Of a stretch of DNA of 39,192 bases, positions 1-8,131 are shown piece by piece (positions within the stretch are counted from its first letter, which is position 1; every line of letters starts with the position of its first letter). The notes beneath the pieces were generated by a model. The model saw only the letters and a program-made list of their open reading frames with translations. It did no database searches and was not told the DNA's origin. The translations under genes and the position numbers were made by a program. The DNA is from JAPLST01 sp964397565 (GTDB lineage: Bacteria > Auribacterota > UBA3054 > JAPLST01). Where the stretch lies: NCBI GenBank assembly GCA_964397565.1, contig CAYNJC010000039.1:1-39192 (forward strand), written 5' to 3'.

Positions 1-5
1 ATCAG

Positions 6-38
6 AGGACATTTCTATTGAACGTAGCATAGGACATT
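6..38. repeat. Paired AGGACATT motif, possible insertion-element end
   Basis: The octamer AGGACATT occurs at 6-13 and again at 31-38, 25 bp apart, just inside the window edge. Closely spaced short direct repeats like this can be transposase-binding sites at an insertion-sequence terminus, so an element may lie to the left. No transposase or terminal inverted repeat is visible here, so this is only an inference. Confidence 0.2.
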
Positions 39-349
39 ATAACTGAATTTTGACAGCCTGCGCCGTGGCCCTGATTCGGTGCCGCGCAGATTCTGTTGGC
101 AACCGCGGCACGCCTTTCCGCGTGCAGCAGCAATTTTCACCATGAACTACACGATGCGCACGAAGAAAGCAGCAACCATTCCCGAGCCGCAGATTGTCGC
201 TGATTGGCACGGACAATCATGGCAGCTTTCTGCAAGGTGGGAGCCAGTTCAGCTGGCGATGCTGCTATCATTCGTGCCCGCCGGCGTCCCTGATTCAGCG
301 CCATTCATGCCTGAACCCGCGCCGCCCTGGCCCGCTTAAATGGCCAATT
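39..349. other. Gene-free left flank
   Basis: I see no convincing gene here. A plus-strand frame of 86 codons at 79-339 is open, but it has no ribosome-binding site, no recognisable domain and an odd composition (runs of Pro, Ala and Trp). The stretch lies downstream of the decayed third paralogue of the minus-strand operon and may be its eroded remainder or the scar of a mobile element. Confidence 0.5.
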
Positions 350-511
350 TCACTGTGCAAAGAGGCCCTTTAAGACTGAAATAACAGCCATTTCGAGGCA
401 CAATTCATTCCGTGCCATGGCTTTGCTGTGGTCCGACCCGAATGCATCCTGACCCGAATGCAGCGCTCTGCTCGGAATTACGGATATCACTGCAGCATGA
501 TTGGTTTTCAT
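350..511 (-). pseudogene. Decayed 5' end of a third tandem paralogue
   Basis: The frame starts with ATG at 511 and reads 53 codons. Its first 14 residues (MKTNHAAVISVIPS) closely match the start of the preceding gene (MKTNHVVVVSVILS), and the DNA match covers roughly the first 45 bases plus the ribosome-binding site before it. After that the similarity stops and the frame ends at 350. The ATG overlaps the upstream stop as ATGA and is preceded by AAGAAGG, the same junction used by the intact neighbour. The simplest reading is a third copy of the 281/283-residue family that has lost nearly all its body. A short functional peptide cannot be excluded. Confidence 0.6.
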
Positions 512-1359
512 TGCACCTTCTTGGCTTGCTCCTGTTTCTCGCGATCGTCATTGTGCAACCGCGACAGTGTATCACGCAATTTCCGGCATGCTTGTTTCTC
601 ACGCAAGTTCAATTTCTTATCGAGCAACATCTGATCAGTGTAGGTCGTCATCTGACCGATGGTCTCGCTGCTCATGCGTGGTCGCACAGTGCCATATATA
701 AGTCTGTTGGCTATATTGACAAGATACATCGAGCGAATACATTCATCCTTCTTCATCAGCGCTTCGTATCTGCTATAAAGCTCCCAGGACTTGTCAACAT
801 CGTCGGTATCATATGCATAATAAGCCCCCAATACGTTCGCCAACGAGGTGAATATAAATGGGTTTTCTTGATCAACAGCATTCTCAACTGCTTCACTGAG
901 ACCTGATTCCAGTTCATTACCTATGGATTTTGGAATATTGTCAGATACACGATGCATACAATGGAACAAGTCCAATGCGTACAGGCAACGGCACATGGCA
1001 TGTTCTTTCGGACTTGTTGCACGGGCAACCATGACGCTGCTTGCCAGATAAGTAAACTTCCCACCGACCAAGTGGTCGCGAAAGCGTCGCATCTCTTGTT
1101 GCGTCGCATTCTCGGCAACCATGCGTGTCAACATGCGCGTGATATCCTCCGGCGTGCTCGGCATAGATTGAAACTCATTGTCAAAGCGGGATGCTGCAGT
1201 CTTGACTTGTTTGTATTGCGCTGGCTGCGTTTTCGTAGCAGAGTTAGTCGCGTTGGCGGGTCGCGCTGCAGGTGATGCTGTCGGCGTCGTCGCAGCCGCA
1301 CACACAATAATCGCTGTGCTGAGAATTACGGATACCACTACAACATGGTTGGTTTTCAT
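508..1359 (-). CDS. Secreted 283-residue protein, tandem paralogue 2
   Basis: I do not recognise the family. The start is set at ATG 1359, not at the longer upstream frame, because it overlaps the previous stop as ATGA, has AAGAAGG just upstream, and gives a clean signal peptide (hydrophobic VVVVSVILSTAIIVCAAA) followed by an Ala/Thr/Pro-rich linker. The body is predicted helical, with TPR-like stretches such as DVDKSWELYSRYEALMKKDE. It aligns along its whole length with the upstream 281-residue protein; shared blocks include EFQS.P.TP, FTYL.SSVMVARA, DVDKSW.LY, R..MSSET and DQMLLD. The two are therefore tandem duplicates and probably act together outside the cytoplasmic membrane. The stop overlaps the ATG of the decayed third copy. 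Confidence 0.8.
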   Translation of the reverse strand: MKTNHVVVVSVILSTAIIVCAAATTPTASPAARPANATNSATKTQPAQYKQVKTAASRFDNEFQSMPSTPEDITRMLTRMVAENATQQEMRRFRDHLVGGKFTYLASSVMVARATSPKEHAMCRCLYALDLFHCMHRVSDNIPKSIGNELESGLSEAVENAVDQENPFIFTSLANVLGAYYAYDTDDVDKSWELYSRYEALMKKDECIRSMYLVNIANRLIYGTVRPRMSSETIGQMTTYTDQMLLDKKLNLREKQACRKLRDTLSRLHNDDREKQEQAKKVQ

Positions 1360-2201
1360 TGTGCCTTCTTTGCTTGATCTTGTTTCTTGAGATCTCCGTC
1401 GCTCAAGGATGACAGTGCCTTGCGCAACTGCTCGCATTGATATTTCTCACGATGGCTCAATCTCGTGTCGAGAAGCATTTGATCAACGTATGTCTTCATT
1501 TGAGTAAAAGTCTCGCTACTCATGTTCGGGCGATTGTTCCCATACATAAGACTGCTTGCGATGTTGCCGAGATAATCGGCGCGAATACCCTCCTCTTTCT
1601 TTACAATAGACTCGCACTCTTTATAGAGCTTCCAGGACTTGTCCACATCATGAGCACGATACACATAATTCCCCCCCAAGGCAAGCACCACTGCTGGAAC
1701 TAAAAGTGAATGTTCTTGATCAATGCCTGTTTTGATCGCTTCACCTAAAGCAGCTTCTAACTCCGCAATCACCAATGGTGATTTATCAACATTGTTCATT
1801 GTGCATACTGCCAAATCGTTTCCGTAGAGGCAGCGGCTGATCGCATGATCGTGCGGGTTCTCTGCACGGGCAACCATAACGCTACTTACGAGATACGTGA
1901 AATTGCCTCCGATCAACAAGTCGTGGAAGCGCCGAAACTCTGCCTGCGTTGCGCTCTGGACGACCATGCGTGCCAGCACACACTTAATTTCCTGTGGCGT
2001 GGTCGGTACAGACTGAAATTCTTCGTCAAAACGAGATGATGCTGTCTTGACACTATTGTAGCGCGCCGCCTGTGCTTTTGTGCTTGTGTTGGTCGCACTC
2101 ACAGGCCGTCGCGCCGGAGCGGATGTTTTTGGCTCACCCGCATCCACCCCCAACACACACACAGCTATAAGAGCCATCGTAACGACCGAAGTGGTTTTCA
2201 T
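1356..2201 (-). CDS. Secreted 281-residue protein, tandem paralogue 1
   Basis: The family is not recognised. An N-terminal signal peptide (MKTTSVVTMALIAVCVLG, cleavage likely near VDAG) is followed by a low-complexity Ala/Pro/Thr linker and a mostly helical body with scattered Cys residues (RCLYGNDLAVCTMNN). The start ATG at 2201 overlaps the stop of the large TPR protein as ATGA, and GGGAGGG just upstream is a strong ribosome-binding site, so translation is probably coupled. The last codons read AKKAQ-stop, and the AAGAAGG within them serves as ribosome-binding site for the next paralogue. The role is unknown; context suggests a partner of the large solenoid protein in the periplasm or on the cell surface. 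Confidence 0.82.
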   Translation of the reverse strand: MKTTSVVTMALIAVCVLGVDAGEPKTSAPARRPVSATNTSTKAQAARYNSVKTASSRFDEEFQSVPTTPQEIKCVLARMVVQSATQAEFRRFHDLLIGGNFTYLVSSVMVARAENPHDHAISRCLYGNDLAVCTMNNVDKSPLVIAELEAALGEAIKTGIDQEHSLLVPAVVLALGGNYVYRAHDVDKSWKLYKECESIVKKEEGIRADYLGNIASSLMYGNNRPNMSSETFTQMKTYVDQMLLDTRLSHREKYQCEQLRKALSSLSDGDLKKQDQAKKAQ

Positions 2202-4747
2202 TGCACCCTCCCGACAAAGTTAGTGTTCGCGACATAGCGTTCCGCCAAATGATACAGCGGCGATGTTTTCATTGCATCCAAACATTCTGTCTGCTGCAAC
2301 TGGCCGCACTGCTGCATGCGCCGTGCAAACCACTCAAGGTACTGCGCGGCTTCTTCGCGTATGGCGGCCGGATACCATTGCTCAAGGTTCGGTGTCTCCA
2401 GTACCGGATAATGAATGGCGTCTCCGCCCAGTGCGCCCGCGAGCAAGGAACGCATGCCATACGCGCGCCACATGCAGGCAAACGCGGCATTGGTTTGCCC
2501 AACGCGTGCAAAGCATTCCGCAAGGCGAAATAGCGTGCCCGGATGCACACGTTCGGGCGGCATATTGCTGAAGATATTCAGTGCGCCGGCCATATCATTC
2601 GCCGCAATGCAGATGCGCATCTGCATTTCTGCTGCACCGACCGCTCGCGCGGGTATGTAGGTTTGGCGATAACCGGCGAAGCCCATGGCCGGATTGTTAA
2701 GGAGCGGTTCGAGGAGTGTGGCATAGGCCGTGCGATCGAAAGTCTGCAAATCTTCGGCACGTGCCCAAGGGAATGCCTGCACGCAGTGTTCCATGAGTGC
2801 AACGCGTTCGAGCGCGATGGCTGTGTGCTGAAGACCGTCATAGAGGGCTGTGAACGCTTGTGTGCATTGACCTTGCGCGGCACACGCGGCAAACCATAGT
2901 TGGTAGAAATCTGCGTTCATGGCGCTGTTGCGCTGCCAGCGTTCGCTGATGCACTGGATGAAACCTTGTGCGTCACGGCAACGCTTGTGCGCCGCTGCGG
3001 CACGAACGAGATACCACACCAGCGGCGGGTACGCTTGCGGCAGCGCGCGATTGCGTAGTATCCATGTGTGCAACACGGCGACCGTGGCGCTATTCGCGCG
3101 CATGCCTTCAGACCAGAGGCAATAGGACCACTCGCGCAGTGAGGCTGGTTCGTAGTCATCACTCCAGATAAGTTCAGCATTTGTGGTAACAATCCCGGCT
3201 GTGCGAAGCCAGCCCAGGCGACTTGCCAGCGTGATGGTTGTGCCATCATACGTGCAATGGCCGATATTGGTGCAGCAGGCAAACGCATGGATGTTGGAAT
3301 AGAGCGCGGCGGCTCTTGCGCTACTTCCACTTACACAGACAATATCGGCGCACATCAGTGCATCTTCGTATTGATTCTGAATACAAGCGCTGTCTTTGTC
3401 TTGGTTGATGGGTTGGGGACGAACGAGCTGTGATGACCATTGCGCTGAACGTGCAATAGTGTGGCGATTCAAGAAAGCAAGCAGTTCCTTTTCAAGCTGT
3501 TTCTTGACCGCATGAATTCGTTTGCGCACTGTTTTGAGATCGTTCTTGCGTGACAAGAAGGTGAATCCGCGCGCCATGGCGTTGCGGCCATTGACCAGCA
3601 TCACAATGTACTCTTCATCGCCCTTGAGCGCGCGGGCTTGCATGATGGCGTAACCGAGTAGATCGTAAAAGCGCTCAATCTCGGCGTCGTCTGCACGCAT
3701 GATGTTGCTGAGAAAACAGTTGACCATTGGATCATTCACGCCGAGGTCGTTGTCAATGCCGAGCAGGGTGAGGCCGTCGAGCACGGTCTTGAAGCCGGGC
3801 CGGTCTTGGTGCGTCCAGAAGTAGAGCTGGGCGAATTCTTGGTATTCTTCCCTGGATAAAATTCGTTCGCGGCGAACGAATTTATAATCTTCGGTTGCTT
3901 CGACGTTCGGCGCTCGATGTTGAATGTTCGATGTTGGATTGGTGTTAGTGTGGGAGGGGCTTCCATGCCTCGAGTCTTCAACTACAGCAGCATTCGCGGC
4001 ACGGAGGTCGCTCCCGCTCTGCTCCAGTTTCAAGTTTCCAGTTTCAAGTAGCAGGTGCTGCAAATCCCAGAAATTGGTGATGGCGTCGTGGTAGTCGCCG
4101 ATCTCGACGGCGCGGCGGATCAGCGCGCGGTCGGCCGCCGTTGCTATGCGCGGCGTCGCTGACGCTTCCAGCCGCACCAGGTCGAGCCAGTTGAATGCGT
4201 CGGTGTAGCGTCCGGCCACAAGGCATGTGCGGCCCAGGCCGAGAAACACCTCCAGGCGCGGTTCCGGGCACTGCATGGCCACGGCTGTGTCATCAAAATA
4301 CGCGCGGCTGTTCTGATAGGTGCGATAGGCCTTGACAATGTCGCCGATTCTCTCAAGACAGTAGCCGCGCAGGGCGTTGACGAAAAAGCCCTGCTGATAG
4401 CCGTTGGTCACCGCGCCGCGCCAGTGAAACGCGCCGCATGCGAGCTTATCAAGCATGGCCAGACCGCCGGCGATATTTCCTTCTTCAATTGCTTGTGCCG
4501 CCTCGCGGCAGGCCGAGTGGTGGGCAAAGTCAAGCAGCGACTGCACGCATGGCAGGGGGACGGATTGCGGGAGGAGCGGTGCGGCGGCTGCTTGGAGTCC
4601 CGCCACCGGCGGGATATTCGGTAGAGAATCGGCGGGGGCGGGCGCGCTGGCAGAATTTGTTTCCAAGGTTGAGGCCGCGCTGCACGGCAACATTAGAAAG
4701 AGGACTGCAACAGCAGCAAGCGACTCGTTGTAATGCTCAATCAACAT
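2198..4747 (-). CDS. Large secreted alpha-solenoid (TPR-like) protein, copy A
   Basis: This 849-residue protein starts with a hydrophobic signal segment (residues about 9-25, AAVAVLFLMLPCSAAS), unusual in having acidic residues before it. Residues 60-233 are helical repeats of TPR/Sel1 style (ALRGYCLERIGDIVKAYRTY, FLGLGRTCLVAGRYTDAFNW). Residues 1-241 are nearly identical to copy B (5882-8131), with no indels. Residues 242 to about 283 are a linker made largely of DNA-level repeats. Around LSREEYQEFAQLYFWT the two copies align again at moderate similarity; the C-terminal half does not align by eye, but has further TPR-like helices (FRLAECFARVGQTNAAFACM). It heads a unit with two smaller secreted proteins and is translationally coupled to the first. 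A scaffolding role is likely; no enzymatic motif is visible. Confidence 0.85.
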   Translation of the reverse strand: MLIEHYNESLAAVAVLFLMLPCSAASTLETNSASAPAPADSLPNIPPVAGLQAAAAPLLPQSVPLPCVQSLLDFAHHSACREAAQAIEEGNIAGGLAMLDKLACGAFHWRGAVTNGYQQGFFVNALRGYCLERIGDIVKAYRTYQNSRAYFDDTAVAMQCPEPRLEVFLGLGRTCLVAGRYTDAFNWLDLVRLEASATPRIATAADRALIRRAVEIGDYHDAITNFWDLQHLLLETGNLKLEQSGSDLRAANAAVVEDSRHGSPSHTNTNPTSNIQHRAPNVEATEDYKFVRRERILSREEYQEFAQLYFWTHQDRPGFKTVLDGLTLLGIDNDLGVNDPMVNCFLSNIMRADDAEIERFYDLLGYAIMQARALKGDEEYIVMLVNGRNAMARGFTFLSRKNDLKTVRKRIHAVKKQLEKELLAFLNRHTIARSAQWSSQLVRPQPINQDKDSACIQNQYEDALMCADIVCVSGSSARAAALYSNIHAFACCTNIGHCTYDGTTITLASRLGWLRTAGIVTTNAELIWSDDYEPASLREWSYCLWSEGMRANSATVAVLHTWILRNRALPQAYPPLVWYLVRAAAAHKRCRDAQGFIQCISERWQRNSAMNADFYQLWFAACAAQGQCTQAFTALYDGLQHTAIALERVALMEHCVQAFPWARAEDLQTFDRTAYATLLEPLLNNPAMGFAGYRQTYIPARAVGAAEMQMRICIAANDMAGALNIFSNMPPERVHPGTLFRLAECFARVGQTNAAFACMWRAYGMRSLLAGALGGDAIHYPVLETPNLEQWYPAAIREEAAQYLEWFARRMQQCGQLQQTECLDAMKTSPLYHLAERYVANTNFVGRVQ
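3901..3942. repeat. Heptamer-phased tract in linker of copy A
   Basis: The 42 bases split into six degenerate 7-mers: CGACGTT, CGGCGCT, CGATGTT, GAATGTT, CGATGTT, GGATTGG. They pair into 14-bp units. The tract encodes the SNIQHRAPNVEA part of the copy A linker and has no counterpart at this position in copy B. Confidence 0.7.
3987..4015. repeat. 29-bp dispersed repeat, copy 1
   Basis: These 29 bases are an exact reverse complement of 37726-37754. Here they encode the SDLRAANA part of the linker of the TPR protein. In the other gene the opposite strand and another frame are used, so the repeat is conserved as DNA and not as protein. Confidence 0.85.
4024..4048. repeat. Heptamer-phased tract at the A/B divergence point
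   Basis: The tract reads CCAGTTT, CAAGTTT, CCAGTTT, CAAG, a 14-bp tandem unit present almost twice. It encodes LETGNLKL (residues 234-241) and is exactly where the near-identity between the two large TPR proteins ends. The same 25 bases occur at 7408-7432 in copy B. Confidence 0.85.
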
Positions 4748-4764
4748 TATCTGTCAACTGCCTT
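4025..4764 (-). repeat. Duplicated 5' cassette, copy A
   Basis: This stretch matches 7409-8148 without gaps. It covers 17 bp before the ATG, the signal peptide and the N-terminal solenoid up to the LETGNLKL tract. The part from 4052 to 4222 (171 bp) is identical base for base to 7436-7606; towards the start codon scattered substitutions appear. Upstream of 4764 the sequences diverge at once. Confidence 0.9.
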
Positions 4765-4886
4765 ACTGACCTTAAATTTCCTTTTCCTTATTGATGGCTT
4801 GGGTGGGTACAGGTCACACACATCATTAACCTGCTTGTCTTCATCTTGTCCTCATAGGTTGGAGTGATACTGCATACTCAAGTCTG

Positions 4887-4911
4887 AAAAAAAGTGTTCA
4901 TCTCACACTTT
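4887..4911 (-). terminator. Intrinsic terminator enclosing a stop codon
   Basis: On the minus strand AAAGTGT (4911-4905) can pair with ACACTTT (4897-4891) around the loop GAGATGA, followed directly by more T residues (4890-4887). The stop codon TGA of the 325-residue gene (4900-4898) lies in the loop. It separates the two TPR transcription units. Confidence 0.65.
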
Positions 4912-5875
4912 CATCGGGGATCACCTCCTTTGCATACCGGGCTGAATTAAATATATCTCTGTACTGCTGTGATACATCATTCATTAGTCGTGCTTGTGTG
5001 AGCAAGGCAGCCGCCTCCTTCGTTTTTCCCAAACGCGACAAGCATTCGATCTTATCTTTCAACAAAGATCCCTTGACTGAGGTTGCATAGGGCACGTCAT
5101 GGTGACTTTCAAGGAAACTCAAACGCTCCTCGCATATGGCAAGCGCTTCTTGATAACGCTTCTGCTCCTTGTACACGATTATAAGGCCACCAAACGGAAC
5201 ATGCTCTCTGTCCCCACGTTCTTGTCGTGAGATGTCAGCAGCTGTGAGGAGCATTTCTTCCGCTTTGTATCGATCAGTCGCATAAAATGCCCATGATGTA
5301 AGAGCCCCAATTCTGACATCTGCTGAATTGTTATCACGCGCCAATAATTCATAAAGCAATTCAAGTCGGTTATCAGGATAGTGTTCTTTATCCGTTGCAT
5401 TAATCACACCATACAAAAGCTCATGGGCAAGCTTCTCCAAGAAAGACGGGTCAATCAGGGTAATTCTATCCCAGATTGCGGTTGTCACTGTGATGTTGCG
5501 GTTCAAGAACACATTTGCCGCTTGCGCAGCCGAAAGCGGACCATCCGCTGGCAAGCTGGAGCAGTCTAACAGCTGTATGCCGAGACGACCTAATGCCATG
5601 TCACGCAACTCGTCGGGCGTCTTCAAGCGTGGGTCGTTCTTCGCACTTTCAAGAATCTCACACACGATATCACAATTTGCCGCATCTGTGCTAAGCACGG
5701 ATAGCGGGGACGACACGTGCGCAATAGATGTACCACTGATCGAGAGCCCTTCTTGTGTCACCTTACGGTCTGACTTAGTCGCAGTTCTTGGATGAACCAT
5801 AGGCGTCCGATGTACAATTTTATCGCAACCGTTCAATAGGCAAACGACAAATAGGACAGCACACGTGCTCTTCAT
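4898..5875 (-). CDS. Predicted lipoprotein with TPR-like helices
   Basis: This 325-residue protein begins MKSTCAVLFVVCLLNGC, a lipoprotein-type signal peptide with Cys17 as the likely lipidated residue, so it probably sits in a membrane facing the periplasm. The rest is mostly helical; the C-terminal part (KRYQEALAICEERLSFLE, CLSRLGKTKEAAALLTQARL) resembles tetratricopeptide repeats. GAGG five bases before ATG 5875 overlaps the end of the upstream TPR gene, only 6 bp away, so the two are co-transcribed. Its own stop lies in the loop of an intrinsic terminator. It occupies the slot held by the 281/283-residue paralogues in the second unit, but I see no clear similarity to them. Its DNA is visibly AT-richer than the 8.7-32 kb part of the window. 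Confidence 0.82.
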   Translation of the reverse strand: MKSTCAVLFVVCLLNGCDKIVHRTPMVHPRTATKSDRKVTQEGLSISGTSIAHVSSPLSVLSTDAANCDIVCEILESAKNDPRLKTPDELRDMALGRLGIQLLDCSSLPADGPLSAAQAANVFLNRNITVTTAIWDRITLIDPSFLEKLAHELLYGVINATDKEHYPDNRLELLYELLARDNNSADVRIGALTSWAFYATDRYKAEEMLLTAADISRQERGDREHVPFGGLIIVYKEQKRYQEALAICEERLSFLESHHDVPYATSVKGSLLKDKIECLSRLGKTKEAAALLTQARLMNDVSQQYRDIFNSARYAKEVIPDESVR

Positions 5876-5881
5876 TTTGCC

Positions 5882-8131
5882 TCACTGACACAGATGAATG
5901 ATGTTAACCACTTCGTTGCTCGCTCGATTGGCTGCATGTAGCGCATCATTGGTCCGGCCCAAAGCGTACAAGGCGGCAGCACGATAAGCCCAATGACTAG
6001 GTTGGGAGAAGTCCATCGTTAGAAGCTGTAGTACTGTCTCATATTGTTGATCTGCCAACGCCTGGCGTGCTTGGCGGTCAACATCGACTATATTTGACAT
6101 CACGTGTCGTGCTTTCGCGGTGGCTGCTTTATCAACCTCGTATAAGCAAAACGCAGCTATAGACATAAGGCGAAACAAGTCTTCACGCGTTGAATAGTCA
6201 GCCCAACCCCATGTCTTCAGCGCTATCTCCGAGAACAGTTTTTTTGCACCTTCTGTTTCTGCCAACTGTAATGCGTCTCTTACCATACATGCAGCCTCGG
6301 CATAGGTTCCTTTTGTAACATAGGCGCCTATCAATGACGCGAAGACTGCATCTGCACTCTTTACACGAAGCATGAGAGAATCATACACATCACGTGCCAG
6401 AACGAGGTCTCCACGGCGAGCCGCAGCTACAAGTACTAATCGAAGGTAGTCGCGCACTACAGGTGACGCGTGAGGCAATGCAGCTAGACCATCAATGGGC
6501 TGCACTTGCTCTATTCCTTTGCCATGGCTTTGCCATATGGCGTGGCGAAACATGGCCATCCAAGCGCGAAAGCTGCCATCGGGAGTAATCTGAGGACGTC
6601 CCAAAGCCGTGCCGTGAGTCTCACTAGCCACATTGGAAGAGAAGGATGTGAATGCACGTATTGTGGACAACACTGAGCAAACTGTTGATCTATCGTATGG
6701 TTGAACAATCGGCAGGCTGTTTGTTTGGAGAGCCTCAACTTTCTCTGCCAATTGGATTGCTTGCCTGTAACAGCTACGCTTGAACCATATGTCGGCATTC
6801 ATCAGCGTGTCTTCTATTAGTGTTGGCGTATCATTCAGTGCATGCGCTGAGGGCTGCATAAGCGTGTTTCTGCAACATTGCTCTACCTTGTGACTTACCT
6901 CTCTCGGTGCTTTTGTTGGACAACGTTCGCCGATACTGGAAGCCACACGTTCCACACGCATACGCAATTTTGCCAAATCATCTTCAGCAGGCAGCTCAGG
7001 GAACATGCGACGCATTTCATTACGCATACATATAAGTCGGGCTAGATAGTTTTCGTCACCAGAAAGTGCACGTGCTCTATCGATACAGGTGCCCAACAAT
7101 GTGTAGAAGGTCGCACATTGCGCAGGTGTTGCGCGTGGCAGGAACTCTAAGTATATTGACAGAAAACCGCGGTCCAGTTCCTTGCTTTCCACAGGTCCGA
7201 AAAATACAAGTCCCGCTGCAAGAGTGTCAAATCCATCGCTATCGCGCCCTGTCCAGAAGTACAACTGGGCCAACTCACGGTATTCGTCCCGGGTGAGTGT
7301 GCTGATACTTGAAACTTGAGCCTTGTAACTGGCGGGCGGCGCCGGCGGTTGTGCCGCACTGTCAGTGATTGTTGGCGAGTGCGCTTCTTGCGCGGCTGCA
7401 CCCGACGCCAGTTTCAAGTTTCCAGTTTCAAGCAACAGGTGCTGCAAATCCCAGAAATTGGTGATGGCGTCGTGGTAGTCGCCGATCTCGACGGCGCGGC
7501 GGATCAGCGCGCGGTCGGCCGCCGTTGCTATGCGCGGCGTCGCTGACGCTTCCAGCCGCACCAGGTCGAGCCAGTTGAATGCGTCGGTGTAGCGTCCGGC
7601 CACAAGACAGGTCCGGCCAAGGCCGAGAAACACTTCCAGGCGCGGTTCCGGGCACTGCATCGCCACGGCTGTGTCATCGAAATACGCGCGACTGTTCTGA
7701 TAGCTCCGATAGGCTTTGACAATATCGCCCATTCTTTCAAGGCAGTAGCCGCGCAGAGCATTGACGAAAAAGCCCTGCTGATAGCCGTTGGTCACCGCAC
7801 CGCGCCAGTGAAACGCACCCGCGGTCAGCGCGTCAAGCGCAGCCAGCGCGGCGCTGATATTTTCTGCTTCAATTGCTTGTGCCGCGTCGCGGCAGGCCGA
7901 GTGGCGCGCTAAGTCGAGCAGCGACTGCACGCATGACAGGGGGACGGCTTGCGGGAGGAGCGGTGCGACGGCTGCTTGGAGTCCCGCCACCGGCGGGATA
8001 TTCGGTGGAGAAGCGACGGGTGCCGTCGCGCTGGCAGAGTTTGTTTCCGATGTTGAGGCCGCGCTGCACGGCAACATTAGAAAGAGGACTGCAACAGCAG
8101 CAAGCGACTCGTTGTAATGCTCAATCAACAT
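5882..8131 (-). CDS. Large secreted alpha-solenoid (TPR-like) protein, copy B
   Basis: This 749-residue protein shares residues 1-241 almost exactly with copy A (2198-4747): signal segment, Ala/Pro-rich linker and TPR-like helices. After LETGNLKL comes a different Ala/Pro/Ser linker (about 242-275), then a moderately similar block (LTRDEYRELAQLYFWT) and a C-terminal half that does not align by eye with copy A. That half contains a TPR-like end (QYETVLQLLTMDF, AYRAAALYALGRTNDALHAA). It is the first gene of its unit, with an extended -10 promoter about 70 bp upstream and a coupled lipoprotein gene downstream. The start ATG lacks a good ribosome-binding site (AAGG is 13 bases away) in both copies. 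The function is unknown; a scaffold with a variable C-terminal face is an inference. Confidence 0.85.
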   Translation of the reverse strand: MLIEHYNESLAAVAVLFLMLPCSAASTSETNSASATAPVASPPNIPPVAGLQAAVAPLLPQAVPLSCVQSLLDLARHSACRDAAQAIEAENISAALAALDALTAGAFHWRGAVTNGYQQGFFVNALRGYCLERMGDIVKAYRSYQNSRAYFDDTAVAMQCPEPRLEVFLGLGRTCLVAGRYTDAFNWLDLVRLEASATPRIATAADRALIRRAVEIGDYHDAITNFWDLQHLLLETGNLKLASGAAAQEAHSPTITDSAAQPPAPPASYKAQVSSISTLTRDEYRELAQLYFWTGRDSDGFDTLAAGLVFFGPVESKELDRGFLSIYLEFLPRATPAQCATFYTLLGTCIDRARALSGDENYLARLICMRNEMRRMFPELPAEDDLAKLRMRVERVASSIGERCPTKAPREVSHKVEQCCRNTLMQPSAHALNDTPTLIEDTLMNADIWFKRSCYRQAIQLAEKVEALQTNSLPIVQPYDRSTVCSVLSTIRAFTSFSSNVASETHGTALGRPQITPDGSFRAWMAMFRHAIWQSHGKGIEQVQPIDGLAALPHASPVVRDYLRLVLVAAARRGDLVLARDVYDSLMLRVKSADAVFASLIGAYVTKGTYAEAACMVRDALQLAETEGAKKLFSEIALKTWGWADYSTREDLFRLMSIAAFCLYEVDKAATAKARHVMSNIVDVDRQARQALADQQYETVLQLLTMDFSQPSHWAYRAAALYALGRTNDALHAANRASNEVVNIIHLCQ
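7304..7331. repeat. Heptamer-phased tract, distal side of copy B linker
   Basis: Four consecutive 7-mers, GATACTT, GAAACTT, GAGCCTT and GTAACTG, share a G start and CTT/CTG end. With the tract at 7408-7432 it brackets the variable linker of copy B. Confidence 0.5.
7408..7432. repeat. Heptamer-phased tract at the A/B divergence point, copy B
   Basis: This is the same 25-bp sequence as 4024-4048 and encodes LETGNLKL at the same residue numbers. Similarity to copy A falls off sharply on its far side. Confidence 0.85.

Noticed and set aside
79..339. Plus-strand open frame of 86 codons
   Set aside because: No ribosome-binding site, no domain, and a composition typical of chance frames in GC-rich DNA.
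412..906. Plus-strand open frame of 164 codons opposite the 283-residue gene
   Set aside because: It is antisense to a gene with a paralogue, signal peptide and coupled start; conservation between paralogues follows the minus-strand frame.
4024..4048. CRISPR-like direct repeats
   Set aside because: The units are 14 bp and directly adjacent without spacers; no cas gene is present.
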